This document shows, piece after piece, positions 45,369 to 52,517 of a DNA stretch of 64,000 nt (position 1 is its first letter; each line of letters begins with the position of its first letter). The position numbers were made by a program, and so were the translations under genes. Below the pieces are notes generated by a model. The model was not told the origin of the DNA and made no database searches. It was given only the letters and a program-made list of their open reading frames with translations. Origin of the DNA: TMP-24 sp046348855 (GTDB lineage Bacteria > Pseudomonadota > Alphaproteobacteria > Rhodobacterales > Rhodobacteraceae); the NCBI GenBank assembly GCA_046348855.1, contig JAXMDK010000010.1:76374-140373 (forward strand), written 5' to 3'.

Positions 45369-46540
45369 AACGCCTTTCTGCCGCACTGCTTGCCCTGGGG
45401 CTGGCCGGCCCGGCCCTGGCCGACGACGCCATCACCGTCGGTTTCGCCATCGCGAAGTCCGGCTGGATGGAGGCCTACGACACGCCCGCCGCCACCGCCG
45501 CACACATCCGCATCGACGAGATCAACGCCGCCGGCGGGCTCTTGGGCAAGCAGATCAAGGTCGTCGAGGCCGACACCAAGACCGACCGGGCCGAGGCCGC
45601 CAAGGCCGGACTCGACGTGCTGGACCAGGGCGCACAGATGATGGTCGTGTCCTGCGACTACGACTATGGCTCGCCGGCGGCGCTGGCGGCCGAGGCCCAG
45701 GGCATGAACAGCTTCTTCCTGTGCGCCGAGGACGCGAAGGCCGGCATCCAGGGCGTCGGGCCGAACAGCTTTTCCTCGTCCGTCCTCGCGGCGGTGCAGG
45801 GCGCGACCATGGCGGAATGGAGCCACGCGAAGCGCAACGCCCGCACCGGCTATACGCTGCTGGATACGTCGATCGAGTATGACAAGGGCATCTGCAAGGG
45901 CTTCGACTGGATGTTCCCGACGCTTGACGGGGCCAGCATCGCCGGCGAGGACACGTTCAAGAACGACGACGCCTCGATCGCCGGGCAGATCAGCCGGATC
46001 AAGGCCCTGCCGAAACAGCCCGACGTCATCATGCTGTGCTCCTACATGCCCGGCGCCGCCGCTGCCGTCCGCCAGATCCGCGCCGCCGGCATCACCTCGC
46101 TGATCCTGAACGGCTCGGCCGCCGACGGCTCCTACTGGCTGGACGCCGCGCCTGACCTTTCGGGCTTTGTCGTGCCGGTCCAGGGGTCAATCTACGGCGA
46201 CGACCCGCGCCCCGAAGTCGAGGCCTTCAACAAGGCCTACGAGGCCAAGACCGGCGCCCGCCCGGCCAGCCAGTATGCCTATCCCGGCTATGTGCTGGTC
46301 GACCTGTGGGCCAAGGCGGTCCTACGCGCCGGCACCGTCGACGGCGCGGCGGTGACGGCGGAACTGGAAAAGATGAAGGACGAACCGACGATCTTCGGGC
46401 CGCGCAGCTTCACCCCGACGCTGCACCACCAGGACACCGCCCTGATGCAGATCGTCGAGATCACCGGCGGCAAGCCGGCCCGCACCGACGAATGGCGGAT
46501 CTCGCGGCCGGTGCCGATGGAGGTGCTGCTGGGGCAGTAG
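45365..46540 (+). CDS. Branched-chain-type ABC importer substrate-binding protein (LivK-like)
   Basis: 391 residues with a Sec signal peptide (MKRLSAALLALGLAGPALADD, cleavage after ALA). The mature protein follows the Peripla_BP_6 pattern: AITVGFAIAKSGWMEAYDTP, HIRIDEINAAGGLLGKQIKVVEADTKTD, and QYAYPGYVLVDLWAKAVLRAGTVDGAAV. Given the hyuAB genes in the same operon, the ligand is more probably a hydantoin, oxoproline or amide-ring compound than leucine. It is the last gene of the operon, and the sequence after it changes character. Confidence 0.9.
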   Translation: MKRLSAALLALGLAGPALADDAITVGFAIAKSGWMEAYDTPAATAAHIRIDEINAAGGLLGKQIKVVEADTKTDRAEAAKAGLDVLDQGAQMMVVSCDYDYGSPAALAAEAQGMNSFFLCAEDAKAGIQGVGPNSFSSSVLAAVQGATMAEWSHAKRNARTGYTLLDTSIEYDKGICKGFDWMFPTLDGASIAGEDTFKNDDASIAGQISRIKALPKQPDVIMLCSYMPGAAAAVRQIRAAGITSLILNGSAADGSYWLDAAPDLSGFVVPVQGSIYGDDPRPEVEAFNKAYEAKTGARPASQYAYPGYVLVDLWAKAVLRAGTVDGAAVTAELEKMKDEPTIFGPRSFTPTLHHQDTALMQIVEITGGKPARTDEWRISRPVPMEVLLGQ

Positions 46541-46643
46541 GCCGGGCTGCGGCCAGCGGACGGGCCGGGGGTGGCGGGCGAAGGGGCTTCGTCACCTCCC
46601 CGGCCGGAGTGCGGACAGGAACCGACCGCTGCCGCCCGTTCTC

Positions 46644-47525
46644 GGCGACCAGCCGGAGACGACTCGGGACCCCGCTGCGATGGTCGAGGCCCGGCGCCCT
46701 ATCGGCGAACGGCTCGACGCCGCGGTCGGGCTCGAGTATCTTGACGCGAGATACTGACACCCGAGGATGGGAATGTTCCTCCAGCTCGACTGGTGGGAGG
46801 TCGCAGAGCCCGGCGTCGGGACCAACCGCTACGTCTACAGCTTCAATGATCCCGTCAATGGGAGGGACGTGAGTGGGCATTGCCCGATGTGCCTTGCTTT
46901 GGCTGTAGGGTGTGCAGAAGGAGGGTGCGAAGCAGCTATCGCCGGAGCACTTGGCATAGGGCTTGCGGAAACCGCTTCCGACAAGCTCAACGACGGCAAG
47001 GTGAATGGGAACGGCGCGCTCGCTGCTACCGGTAAGGCTGCGGCCGACTTATTATCCAAGACCGTGGCCGGTCCGGGGCACAACGGGGACCCGTCGCTCG
47101 AAGACGACCAGAGTAACGGAAATCCGTAAGGAAGCCCGGGACCCCTCGACCCTAAATCGGCTGCTGCCGCGGGTGCCGCGGTGGCTGCCGACGTGGAGGC
47201 ATCAAGAGCCTTTGATGTAAGCAGTTTCGAGCGCAACATTTCACGAATGCCCGCTGGCGAGCGCGTTGCTACAGTGAAAGAGACGGCCGCAAAAATTGCG
47301 GAGTAGAGAGGTTGGGAAAGAGCCGGTCGTATTGGAAAGATCAATGGCGGAAGAACCGTTTACAGAGACCCAAAAACCGGTGATTATTATTCCGTTGACA
47401 CACAGCATGGTCGTTTTGAAAGGGTTGATAAGACTGGGAAACACATCGAGGAACAAAAGATGGATGGGACTCCTCTGAAAGACTCGCGTGACAATAGTGG
47501 CGCGCACGATCTGGAGGTTAATTGA
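46644..47525 (+). pseudogene. 3' remnant of an Rhs-family polymorphic toxin gene with three in-frame stops
   Basis: One reading frame runs from GDQPETTRDPAAMVEARRPIGERLDAAVGLEYLDARY into a stop (TGA 46755). It continues as HPRMGMFLQLDWWEVAEPGVGTNRYVYSFNDPVNGRDVSGH, the end of an Rhs core, and a 70-residue Ala/Gly linker to TAA 47127. It then continues to TAG at 47301-47306, and finally to an 72-residue tip ending TGA 47523. No frameshift separates these parts. Two of the stops (TAA, TAG) are one C-to-T change from Gln. The tip has DTQHGRFE (D-x2-H-x3-E) and DKTGKHIEE as in colicin E3-type rRNases. No 5' Rhs body is present; about 100 bp lie between the Liv operon and this remnant. Confidence 0.75.
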
Positions 47526-47526
47526 A

Positions 47527-47868
47527 ATGAATCTGGTTGACGACGGCATGCCTCCGGACCTTCGATTCGGAACAGTATTTTATATTGAAAAGTTTGGCCC
47601 GTTTAAAGATCCGACCCTGCTCCTTTTATCTGCAAACTCTGGATGTGAGGATAAGCTGGTTCTGGTCGTTTCTGGTGGGCATAAGAGGGGGTCTTTACTT
47701 CAAGTTCTTCCACTTGAGGCACATACATCTGCCACATCAATTTCGCGGATGTGGGTTATCGAAAATTGGAGTAAGTGGATTGACATATATTCCAGCGCGG
47801 AGTCAGTCATTATTATACCTGACATATTAGAAGCGATGAAGTTTCGTGAACATCGTGAGGAATCATAG
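47527..47868 (+). CDS. Putative immunity protein for the Rhs nuclease tip
   Basis: 113 residues from ATG 47527, one base after the toxin stop, with GGAGG 9 nt upstream. It is a small, soluble, mildly acidic protein: LRFGTVFYIEKFGPFKDPTLLLLSANSG, LVLVVSGGHKRGSLLQVLP, SRMWVIENWSKWIDIY. This pattern reminds me of the Imm45-type immunity proteins found after Rhs/CdiA toxins, but I could not verify it. The position directly behind a nuclease tip is the main argument. The gene is intact although the toxin frame is broken, so it could still protect against siblings carrying a functional toxin. Base composition is much AT-richer than the flanks. Confidence 0.65.
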   Translation: MNLVDDGMPPDLRFGTVFYIEKFGPFKDPTLLLLSANSGCEDKLVLVVSGGHKRGSLLQVLPLEAHTSATSISRMWVIENWSKWIDIYSSAESVIIIPDILEAMKFREHREES

Positions 47869-47889
47869 CAACTATCTTTCAGGTGTTAG

Positions 47890-48063
47890 CTCTGTGTATG
47901 GATAAGGTATTTGCTTGACAGAGAGCGCGATGACTGCCGGTCAGGCGGCGCGTGTTTCGGTTTGAATCGAAATTCAGATGGGGGATTCCCAACGCGAGGC
48001 GCTGGAAGACCGTACGATCCGGACAAAGATGGACCGATCTAGAAGCTGAAGGAGGAGATGTGA
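47890..48063 (+). pseudogene. Possible second toxin-tip fragment
   Basis: A short frame reads ERDDCRSGGACFGLNRNSDG, GRPYDPDKDGPI, a TAG (48040-48042), then KLKEEM and TGA. It ends exactly at the start of the following immunity-like gene (GTGA overlap), as toxin ends do. There are only ~50 open codons before the TAG and the upstream edge is another stop, so it is at best a remnant. Composition bias and the position are the evidence. Confidence 0.3.
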
Positions 48064-48465
48064 AGTACGAAATACTAGATGGATTTCACGATGCGGAATT
48101 GCAGATAATAAATATTGAGCGATTCCCGACAGAAATCCATATGCGCTTTTTTCTGTCTGGCGGGGAAAGGAGGGGAGTACGCTTTTTTTGACGTTGATAT
48201 GTTCAGGGTCGCAGACGTCGTTCGGCAAAATGTGGCCTCTCGGATAGTTATTTATAGCGGTAACGGTTTTGATATGGATGATGTATGTTCAAAAATCTCA
48301 TGGGCTTCGACTGCGGATGGGGAGAAGTCTTATGTAAGTCAGAAGCTCATTGAGAGCATTACCGGAAGACTGCTCGAGGGGGACCAAATTCTAGTCTATT
48401 TGGAGCCAAGCGTTGGTGCAGAAGCGGTCTTGCTATGCCGATCAATTGCGCAGGAGCGCGCGTAG
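48060..48465 (+). pseudogene. Frameshifted second immunity-like gene
   Basis: It starts at GTG 48060 with AAGGAGGAG upstream. Frame one reads VKYEILDGFHDAELQIINIERFP then IHMRFFLSGGERRGVRFF and stops at 48189-48191 within a run of seven T. Another frame continues directly with DVDMFRVADVVRQNVASRIVIYSGNGFDMDD and on to LLEGDQILVYLEPSVGAEAV, ending at TAG 48463. Removing one T would join them into a ~134-residue protein typical of small immunity proteins. So it is either disabled by a homopolymer +1 change or reversible by slippage. Confidence 0.55.
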
Positions 48466-48468
48466 GGG

Positions 48469-48789
48469 TTGTACGCTATAGGGATGGCAGCCTCCTGGCG
48501 AGTGCTGTATTGTGATCGACGGTCGAATTGTACGTGCTTGATCTCTCACCCCTCCAACTCCTCCCCCGCCAGCAGCTCGACCTCCAGCCGCCGCCCGCCG
48601 ATGCCGCCCGCCGCTCCGGCAGCCGGCACCGGTGCAGTCCACCCCTACACCCTGGATCAAGTACTCATTCACGAACCTGGCCATGGGTTTTTTTGTATCC
48701 CTTCGGGTAGTCGTGGATACGATGTTGTCGACAGATTCGAAAATCCCTGCCTTGACGAAAAAGGCAGGCCACGGCGTTTGGAGTATTGA
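48469..48789 (+). pseudogene. Possible third toxin-tip fragment joined to repeat debris
   Basis: The frame is a GC-rich part (repeat copy A, 48548-48606) followed from about 48655 by AT-richer codons reading HEPGHGFFCIPSGSRGYDVVDRFENPCLDEKGRPRRLEY and a TGA at 48787. The stop is one base before the lipoprotein ATG, the same TGA-n-ATG spacing as the clear toxin/immunity pair upstream. The GC-rich half looks like an unrelated fused fragment. An 8-bp inverted repeat CCTGCCTT/AAGGCAGG lies at 48746-48768. No known toxin motif is seen. Confidence 0.25.
48548..48606. repeat. Direct repeat copy A
   Basis: Imperfect copy of the segment at 49420-49475. Shared blocks include CAGCAGCTC, ACCTCCAG and CGCCGCCCGCCGATGCCG. 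Read on the minus strand both copies end a frame in GGRRLEVELL followed by a short Glu/Gly tail and a stop, so they appear to be the 3' end of one duplicated minus-strand gene. Confidence 0.55.
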
Positions 48790-48790
48790 C

Positions 48791-49234
48791 ATGAGTTTTT
48801 TGCGGATTCCTCTCCTTGCAGCAATCGCTCTTTGTGGCTGTGAAAATTATATTAATGAGCCAAGAGAAGACACACTTAAGGATAAGTATGCCATATCGTT
48901 TTACGTTGTTGACGCAGATGCTGAGGCTGGCCGCCTTGCAATTCAGGATTATTACTCTGGGAGGCGCTCTGACTTGGTGTGCGTCTCATATATTGACCAG
49001 CGCGCGTATGAGGCCTTTTTGAAAATTGCGCTGTCAGGGTTACCTTCTTCTCCAAGCGCAGTATCGGACATCATGGGCGCTATGGTAGTGCGTGTGGAAC
49101 AAAAAGGAGGGCGATACCTAGGATTTGGCGGGAGACATCGTAAACAATATTTGTCCATTGACCCTGATGGGGCAGTCCAGAAATCTTTCGAAGAAGAATA
49201 TCATGATACTTGCTACTTGCATATCCAGTTGTGA
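48791..49234 (+). CDS. Small putative lipoprotein, possible immunity protein
   Basis: 147 residues from ATG 48791. MSFLRIPLLAAIALCGCENYINEP has a hydrophobic signal and a lipobox-like L-C-G-C, so it is probably a membrane-anchored lipoprotein. The rest is soluble: KYAISFYVVDADAEAGRLAIQDYY, AYEAFLKIALSGLP, MGAMVVRVEQKGGRYLGFGGRHRKQYLSIDPDG. I do not recognise the family. Lipoproteins often serve as immunity proteins against toxins acting in the periplasm or on the envelope, and its place at the end of this toxin-remnant patch fits. Codon use is AT-rich like 47527-47868. Confidence 0.6.
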   Translation: MSFLRIPLLAAIALCGCENYINEPREDTLKDKYAISFYVVDADAEAGRLAIQDYYSGRRSDLVCVSYIDQRAYEAFLKIALSGLPSSPSAVSDIMGAMVVRVEQKGGRYLGFGGRHRKQYLSIDPDGAVQKSFEEEYHDTCYLHIQL

Positions 49235-49417
49235 GGTCCGGAATGTTCCGACCGAGTTTGCGCCGCCTTTGTAGGTCCTATGACGGCCTTATAGAGTGTA
49301 CTTGCGGGACATCCAACTGACACTCCTGCCATGAGTAACATTGGCTATACGAGTCCCATGGCGACGGCACCGGCGCGCGACCACCAGCCAGCAGGTTACC
49401 GTCTGGCGGGGGACGCC

Positions 49418-49560
49418 TTACCCCTCAACTCTTCCCCGCAGCAGCTCCACCTCCAGTCGCCGCCCGCCGATGCCGATGCCAGCACCGGCGCAGTCCGGGC
49501 AGGGAAAGGGCGTGAGCGTCTGGGCCTGCCCACCCCGCAGCACCTCGCTGAGCACGAACC
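49418..49560 (-). pseudogene. 3' fragment of an unrecognised minus-strand gene
   Basis: The minus-strand frame ends RFVLSEVLRGGQAQTLTPFP, CPDCAGAGIGIGGRRLEVELLRGRVEG and TAA. The C-P-D-C pair and the ending GIGGRRLEVELL recur (without the cysteines) at copy A. It looks like the end of a protein with a zinc-knuckle-like tail, perhaps from a mobile element, but I cannot name it. The upstream part of the frame has no start supported by a ribosome-binding site. Confidence 0.3.
49420..49475. repeat. Direct repeat copy B
   Basis: Partner of the copy at 48548-48606, same orientation. The two copies bracket the third toxin-like fragment and the lipoprotein gene, so they may mark a duplication or a recombination boundary. 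Confidence 0.5.
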
Positions 49561-49682
49561 GCGGCACCCCCTCCGCCGCTCTTCGGGCTTGCGGGGCCGG
49601 CCGATCCGCGCTAGGAGGAAAGTCGAAACGACGCGCCGATTTGACCATCAGATTGCGGGCGCGAAACAAATGCAGCTAAAGC

Positions 49683-49705
49683 GAAGAAAACGTCACGTTT
49701 TCTTC
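49683..49705. promoter_or_regulatory. Perfect palindrome upstream of the small unknown gene
   Basis: GAAGAAAACGT, a single C, then ACGTTTTCTTC: 11-bp perfect arms around one base. It lies 38 bp before ATG 49744, between likely promoter and ribosome-binding site. It has no T run, so a dimeric repressor operator is more likely than a terminator. Confidence 0.45.
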
Positions 49706-49743
49706 CGCGCAACAGGCGGTCGCCCGCCGGAAGGAAGGACGTG

Positions 49744-50073
49744 ATGGCTGACGGAACCCATGACATCAATGGTGCGGCGGCCGGTGTTCCGGTCGATCAT
49801 GTCCTTCGGACCCGGCGGGATTTTCCCGGCTGCCGGCTGAGCTACGAGATCCAGATCGAAGGTGCCGGCTGGCGCGGGCTGGCGGCGCTGGCCGAAGCTT
49901 GCGACGCCGCCGGGCTGGAGCTGCTGACGCTCCGGTGCCATGCCAGCGGCACCATCTTTTGCGCGCTGGGCGACGACGGGTCGGCCGACCTTGGCCTGCT
50001 GGCCCGCCGTCTGGGGCAGGCCGGAGTTCTGGCGGGCTGGACGACGCTGGTTCTCTACCAGGATCGCGGCTAG
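49744..50073 (+). CDS. Small conserved-looking protein of unknown function
   Basis: 109 residues from ATG 49744 with GGAAGGAAGGACG upstream; a GTG directly before it is also in frame. Sequence: FPGCRLSYEIQIEGAGWRGLAALAEACDAAGLELLTLRCHASGTIFCALGDDGSADLGLLARRLGQAGVLAGWTTLVLY. The alternating strands and helices (beta-alpha-beta-beta-alpha-beta) look like a ferredoxin-like/ACT-type small-molecule sensor fold, but no family is recognised. It is followed after 33 bp by the RidA gene, probably on the same transcript, so a role with enamine or amino-acid chemistry is possible. Confidence 0.65.
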   Translation: MADGTHDINGAAAGVPVDHVLRTRRDFPGCRLSYEIQIEGAGWRGLAALAEACDAAGLELLTLRCHASGTIFCALGDDGSADLGLLARRLGQAGVLAGWTTLVLYQDRG

Positions 50074-50106
50074 TCTCGGACGGAAGTCCCGACCCGGAGC
50101 CTTGCC

Positions 50107-50499
50107 GTGACCGCCAACCGTCTCATCCGCTACGACATCGCCGATCCCCAGGCGGGCGGGCAGAGGCGGCCCTTCGCCAAGGCGGTGCGGGCCGGCGATT
50201 ACGTCCATGTCTCGGGGCAGGTGCCGACCGTCGACGGCGAGGTCGTGCCGGGCGGGATCGTCGCCCAGACCGAACAGGTGATCGCCAACATCAAGGCGGT
50301 GCTGGCGCTGGCGGGCTGCGGGCTGGAGGACGTGGTCAAGGTGACCTGCTGGCTGGACGATCCGCGCGACTTTTCGTCCTTCAACGCTGTGTTCGAGCGG
50401 CATTTCGGCCCCAACCCGCCGGCGCGCTCGACCGTGCAGTCGCGGCTGATGATCGACGCGAAAGTCGAGATCGACGTGATTGCCTGGAAGCCGCTGTAA
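50107..50499 (+). CDS. RidA/YjgF-family protein
   Basis: 130 residues starting GTG 50107. KAVRAGDYVHVSGQVPTVDGEVVPGGIVAQTEQVIANIKAVLALAGCGLEDVVKVTCWLDDPRDFSSFNAVFERHFG is the full RidA pattern, and RSTVQSRLMIDAKVEIDVIAWKPL holds the catalytic Arg and the family C-terminus. RidA proteins hydrolyse reactive enamine/imine intermediates released by PLP enzymes. A trimer in the cytosol is expected. It is convergent with the CutC gene and could serve the PLP-enzyme locus further right. Confidence 0.88.
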   Translation: MTANRLIRYDIADPQAGGQRRPFAKAVRAGDYVHVSGQVPTVDGEVVPGGIVAQTEQVIANIKAVLALAGCGLEDVVKVTCWLDDPRDFSSFNAVFERHFGPNPPARSTVQSRLMIDAKVEIDVIAWKPL

Positions 50500-50511
50500 C
50501 GGGCTGCGCCG

Positions 50512-51252
50512 TCAGCCGCCCCGCCGGGGCAATCGGTCAAGTGCGGTGCGCAGGGCGCGGACTTTGGCGGCATCGGTCGCCCTGGCGCCGGGGGGCTGGA
50601 AGCCGAGGCCGCGCACTTTCGGATCGCGCGGCCGCGGTACGGGGGCCGAGCAGGAGGCGTGGACGTCGCGCAGCGGCAACCGTTCGGCCAGAAGGCCGAG
50701 GGTGTCGACGCCGACCCCACCGCCCGGCATCACCGTGATGCCCGGTGCGGCGGCGACCATCCCGGCCAGCCGGTCGAGGCCCTGAACGGCCGTCGCCGCC
50801 CCTCCCGAGGAGAGGACGCGCCCGATCCCGAGGCTGGCGCAGAGCCGCATCGCCTCGGCCGGGTCGGGCGTCAGGTCGATGGCGCGATGAAGGGTGACGT
50901 CGAGCCCCCTTGCGGCGGCGGCCAGCGTGGCGAGCGTCGCGCCGTCCAGTCGCCCATCGGGCCGCGATGCGCCGATCACCACGCCGGACAGGCCGAAGCT
51001 GCGGGCGGCGGCAATTTCGGCCTGCATCGCGGCGATCTCCGGCGCGGTCCAGACGAAATCGCCCGCCCGCGGCCGGATCATCGCCATGACCGGAACCCCG
51101 CAACCCGAAGCCAGCGCCATCAGGCCGGCCGAGGGTGTCAGCCCCCCCAGCGCCAGCGCCGCGCACAGCTCGATCCGGTCGGCGCCGCCCTCGGTTGCAG
51201 CGGCAATCCCGGCGGCATCGTCGACGCAGACTTCCAGAAGGATGCGGGTCAT
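50512..51252 (-). CDS. cutC: CutC family protein
   Basis: 246 residues. LLEVCVDDAAGIAAATEGGADRIELCAALALGGLTPSAG is the CutC opening. VPVMAMIRPRAGDFVW, LDVTLHRAIDLTPDP, IGRVLSSGGAATAVQGL and ITVMPGGGVGVDTL are the conserved TIM-barrel loops. The family was named for copper homeostasis, but that role is disputed. In this genomic setting (end of an amino-sugar/GH20 operon) an enzymatic role in sugar-acid metabolism seems more likely. Its start overlaps the MFS gene stop by 4 bp. Confidence 0.88.
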   Translation of the reverse strand: MTRILLEVCVDDAAGIAAATEGGADRIELCAALALGGLTPSAGLMALASGCGVPVMAMIRPRAGDFVWTAPEIAAMQAEIAAARSFGLSGVVIGASRPDGRLDGATLATLAAAARGLDVTLHRAIDLTPDPAEAMRLCASLGIGRVLSSGGAATAVQGLDRLAGMVAAAPGITVMPGGGVGVDTLGLLAERLPLRDVHASCSAPVPRPRDPKVRGLGFQPPGARATDAAKVRALRTALDRLPRRGG

Positions 51253-52517
51253 CGGAACTTCCTTTCAAGGGCGACGAGAAGCCCCGCGCCAAGCACCCCG
51301 GCGGCCCCCGACAGCAGGGCGGCGGTGCCATAGCCGCCAAGGGCGGTGCCGGCGGCAAAGATCGTCGCGCCAAGTGCCCCGCCAAGGAACATGTTCACCG
51401 CGATCAGCGAGGCCGACAGCCCCGGCCGGTCGCGGATCAGGTCCAAAAGGTAGGAGATCGGCAGCGAGATGATCCCGGCGGCGGCGAAGCCCGCCACGAC
51501 GCTGGCAGCATAGACCTGCCAGGTGGCCGAGGCGAGCGCCAGCGTGCCGAGATAGCACAGATATAGCGCCGCCGTGACCAGGAGGGCGCGGGTCAGGTGC
51601 AGGCGGCGGGTGACGTGCGACCAGAAGACCATGAACACCACCTCGAGCCCCGCGACCAGGCCGACGATCGCGCCGATGTCGTCGGGCCGGCCGCCGGCCT
51701 GGCCGGTCACGATCAGCGGCAGCACGGTGGCGTTGACATGCAGGACCTGACTGATCAGCGCCACGCCGAGGATGCGCAGGCCGATTGCCGGCGACATGAG
51801 CTGCAGGAGCCCCGGAAAGGGATGGGCGGCGCGGACCTGCGCCGGCCGGTCGGGCCGGCCGGCAGTGGGGGCGACGCGGGCGGTGCCGGTGCCGCCGGCG
51901 GGAACCGGCTCGGGCGGCGGGCTGTGCTGGTCGGGGCCGAGCCACAGGGCGATGATGGCCAGGACGCAGCCCGCCAGCGCCGCGGCGATGGCCCAGGCGC
52001 CGATCATCGTGGCCTGCCCGCGCAGCGCCAGCCCCACCGCGCCGGGCACCAGAACCCAGGCCAGCGAGATCATCATCCGCATCAGCGAGTTGACGATGGC
52101 GGTCTCTTCCGGTGCCAGCCGGTCGGAATGGGCGCGGACATTGGCGAACAGCATCGAGTTCGTCGCATGGAACAGCGCCAGCGGCCCGACGGTGGCAAGC
52201 GCGAAGACCGCCGGTGAAGGCACGGCCCAGATCGCGCCATAGCCGATGATGCCGAAGGCCGAGACGAAGATCAGCGGCCGGCGGTAGTTGCGGAAGCGGT
52301 CGGAGATCATGCCGAAGGCGATCGACAGGATCACGTTCGACACCGCCGCCGCCAGCGCCACGGCGGCGTAAGCGCGGTTGGAGAGCCCCAGTTCGCGGAT
52401 GCCAAGCACCGCCTGGTAGGGTGAGGTCGCTGCCCCGGCGACACCGTAGAAGAAGATCGCCGCCGCCGAAGCGCGGACCACCGGATGGCGGCGCAGGATG
52501 GCCAGATAGGTCCGCAT
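51249..52517 (-). CDS. Major facilitator superfamily transporter
   Basis: 422 residues with about twelve hydrophobic segments in two halves separated by a charged Pro/Arg-rich loop (about 195-225). The inter-helix 2/3 motif appears as GMISDRFRNYRRPL (G-x3-D-R-x-x-R-R). The opening VVRASAAAIFFYGVAGAATSPYQAVLGIRELGLSNRAYA resembles sugar-efflux/SET-like MFS proteins. It starts right at the M81 stop and ends overlapping CutC, so its substrate should be a product or precursor of this pathway. Confidence 0.85.
   Translation of the reverse strand: MRTYLAILRRHPVVRASAAAIFFYGVAGAATSPYQAVLGIRELGLSNRAYAAVALAAAVSNVILSIAFGMISDRFRNYRRPLIFVSAFGIIGYGAIWAVPSPAVFALATVGPLALFHATNSMLFANVRAHSDRLAPEETAIVNSLMRMMISLAWVLVPGAVGLALRGQATMIGAWAIAAALAGCVLAIIALWLGPDQHSPPPEPVPAGGTGTARVAPTAGRPDRPAQVRAAHPFPGLLQLMSPAIGLRILGVALISQVLHVNATVLPLIVTGQAGGRPDDIGAIVGLVAGLEVVFMVFWSHVTRRLHLTRALLVTAALYLCYLGTLALASATWQVYAASVVAGFAAAGIISLPISYLLDLIRDRPGLSASLIAVNMFLGGALGATIFAAGTALGGYGTAALLSGAAGVLGAGLLVALERKFR

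Larger units (their letters stand above)
49235..49743. other. 509 bp without a convincing gene
   Basis: The first ~100 bp are still AT-richer. From ~49360 composition returns to genomic GC, marking the right border of the accessory patch. It contains repeat copy B (49420-49475) and a minus-strand fragment, an unexplained purine-rich stretch, and a perfect palindrome at 49683-49705 before the next gene. Confidence 0.5.

Noticed and set aside
46767..47129. Independent 120-residue gene starting MGMFLQLDWWEV
   Set aside because: The start lies inside the conserved Rhs core end (RY-x-DPRLGMF motif) and the frame continues on both sides past stops; it is a piece of the Rhs remnant, not a separate gene.
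46835..47344. Minus-strand frame across the Rhs remnant
   Set aside because: Antisense to the recognisable Rhs linker and without a ribosome-binding site.
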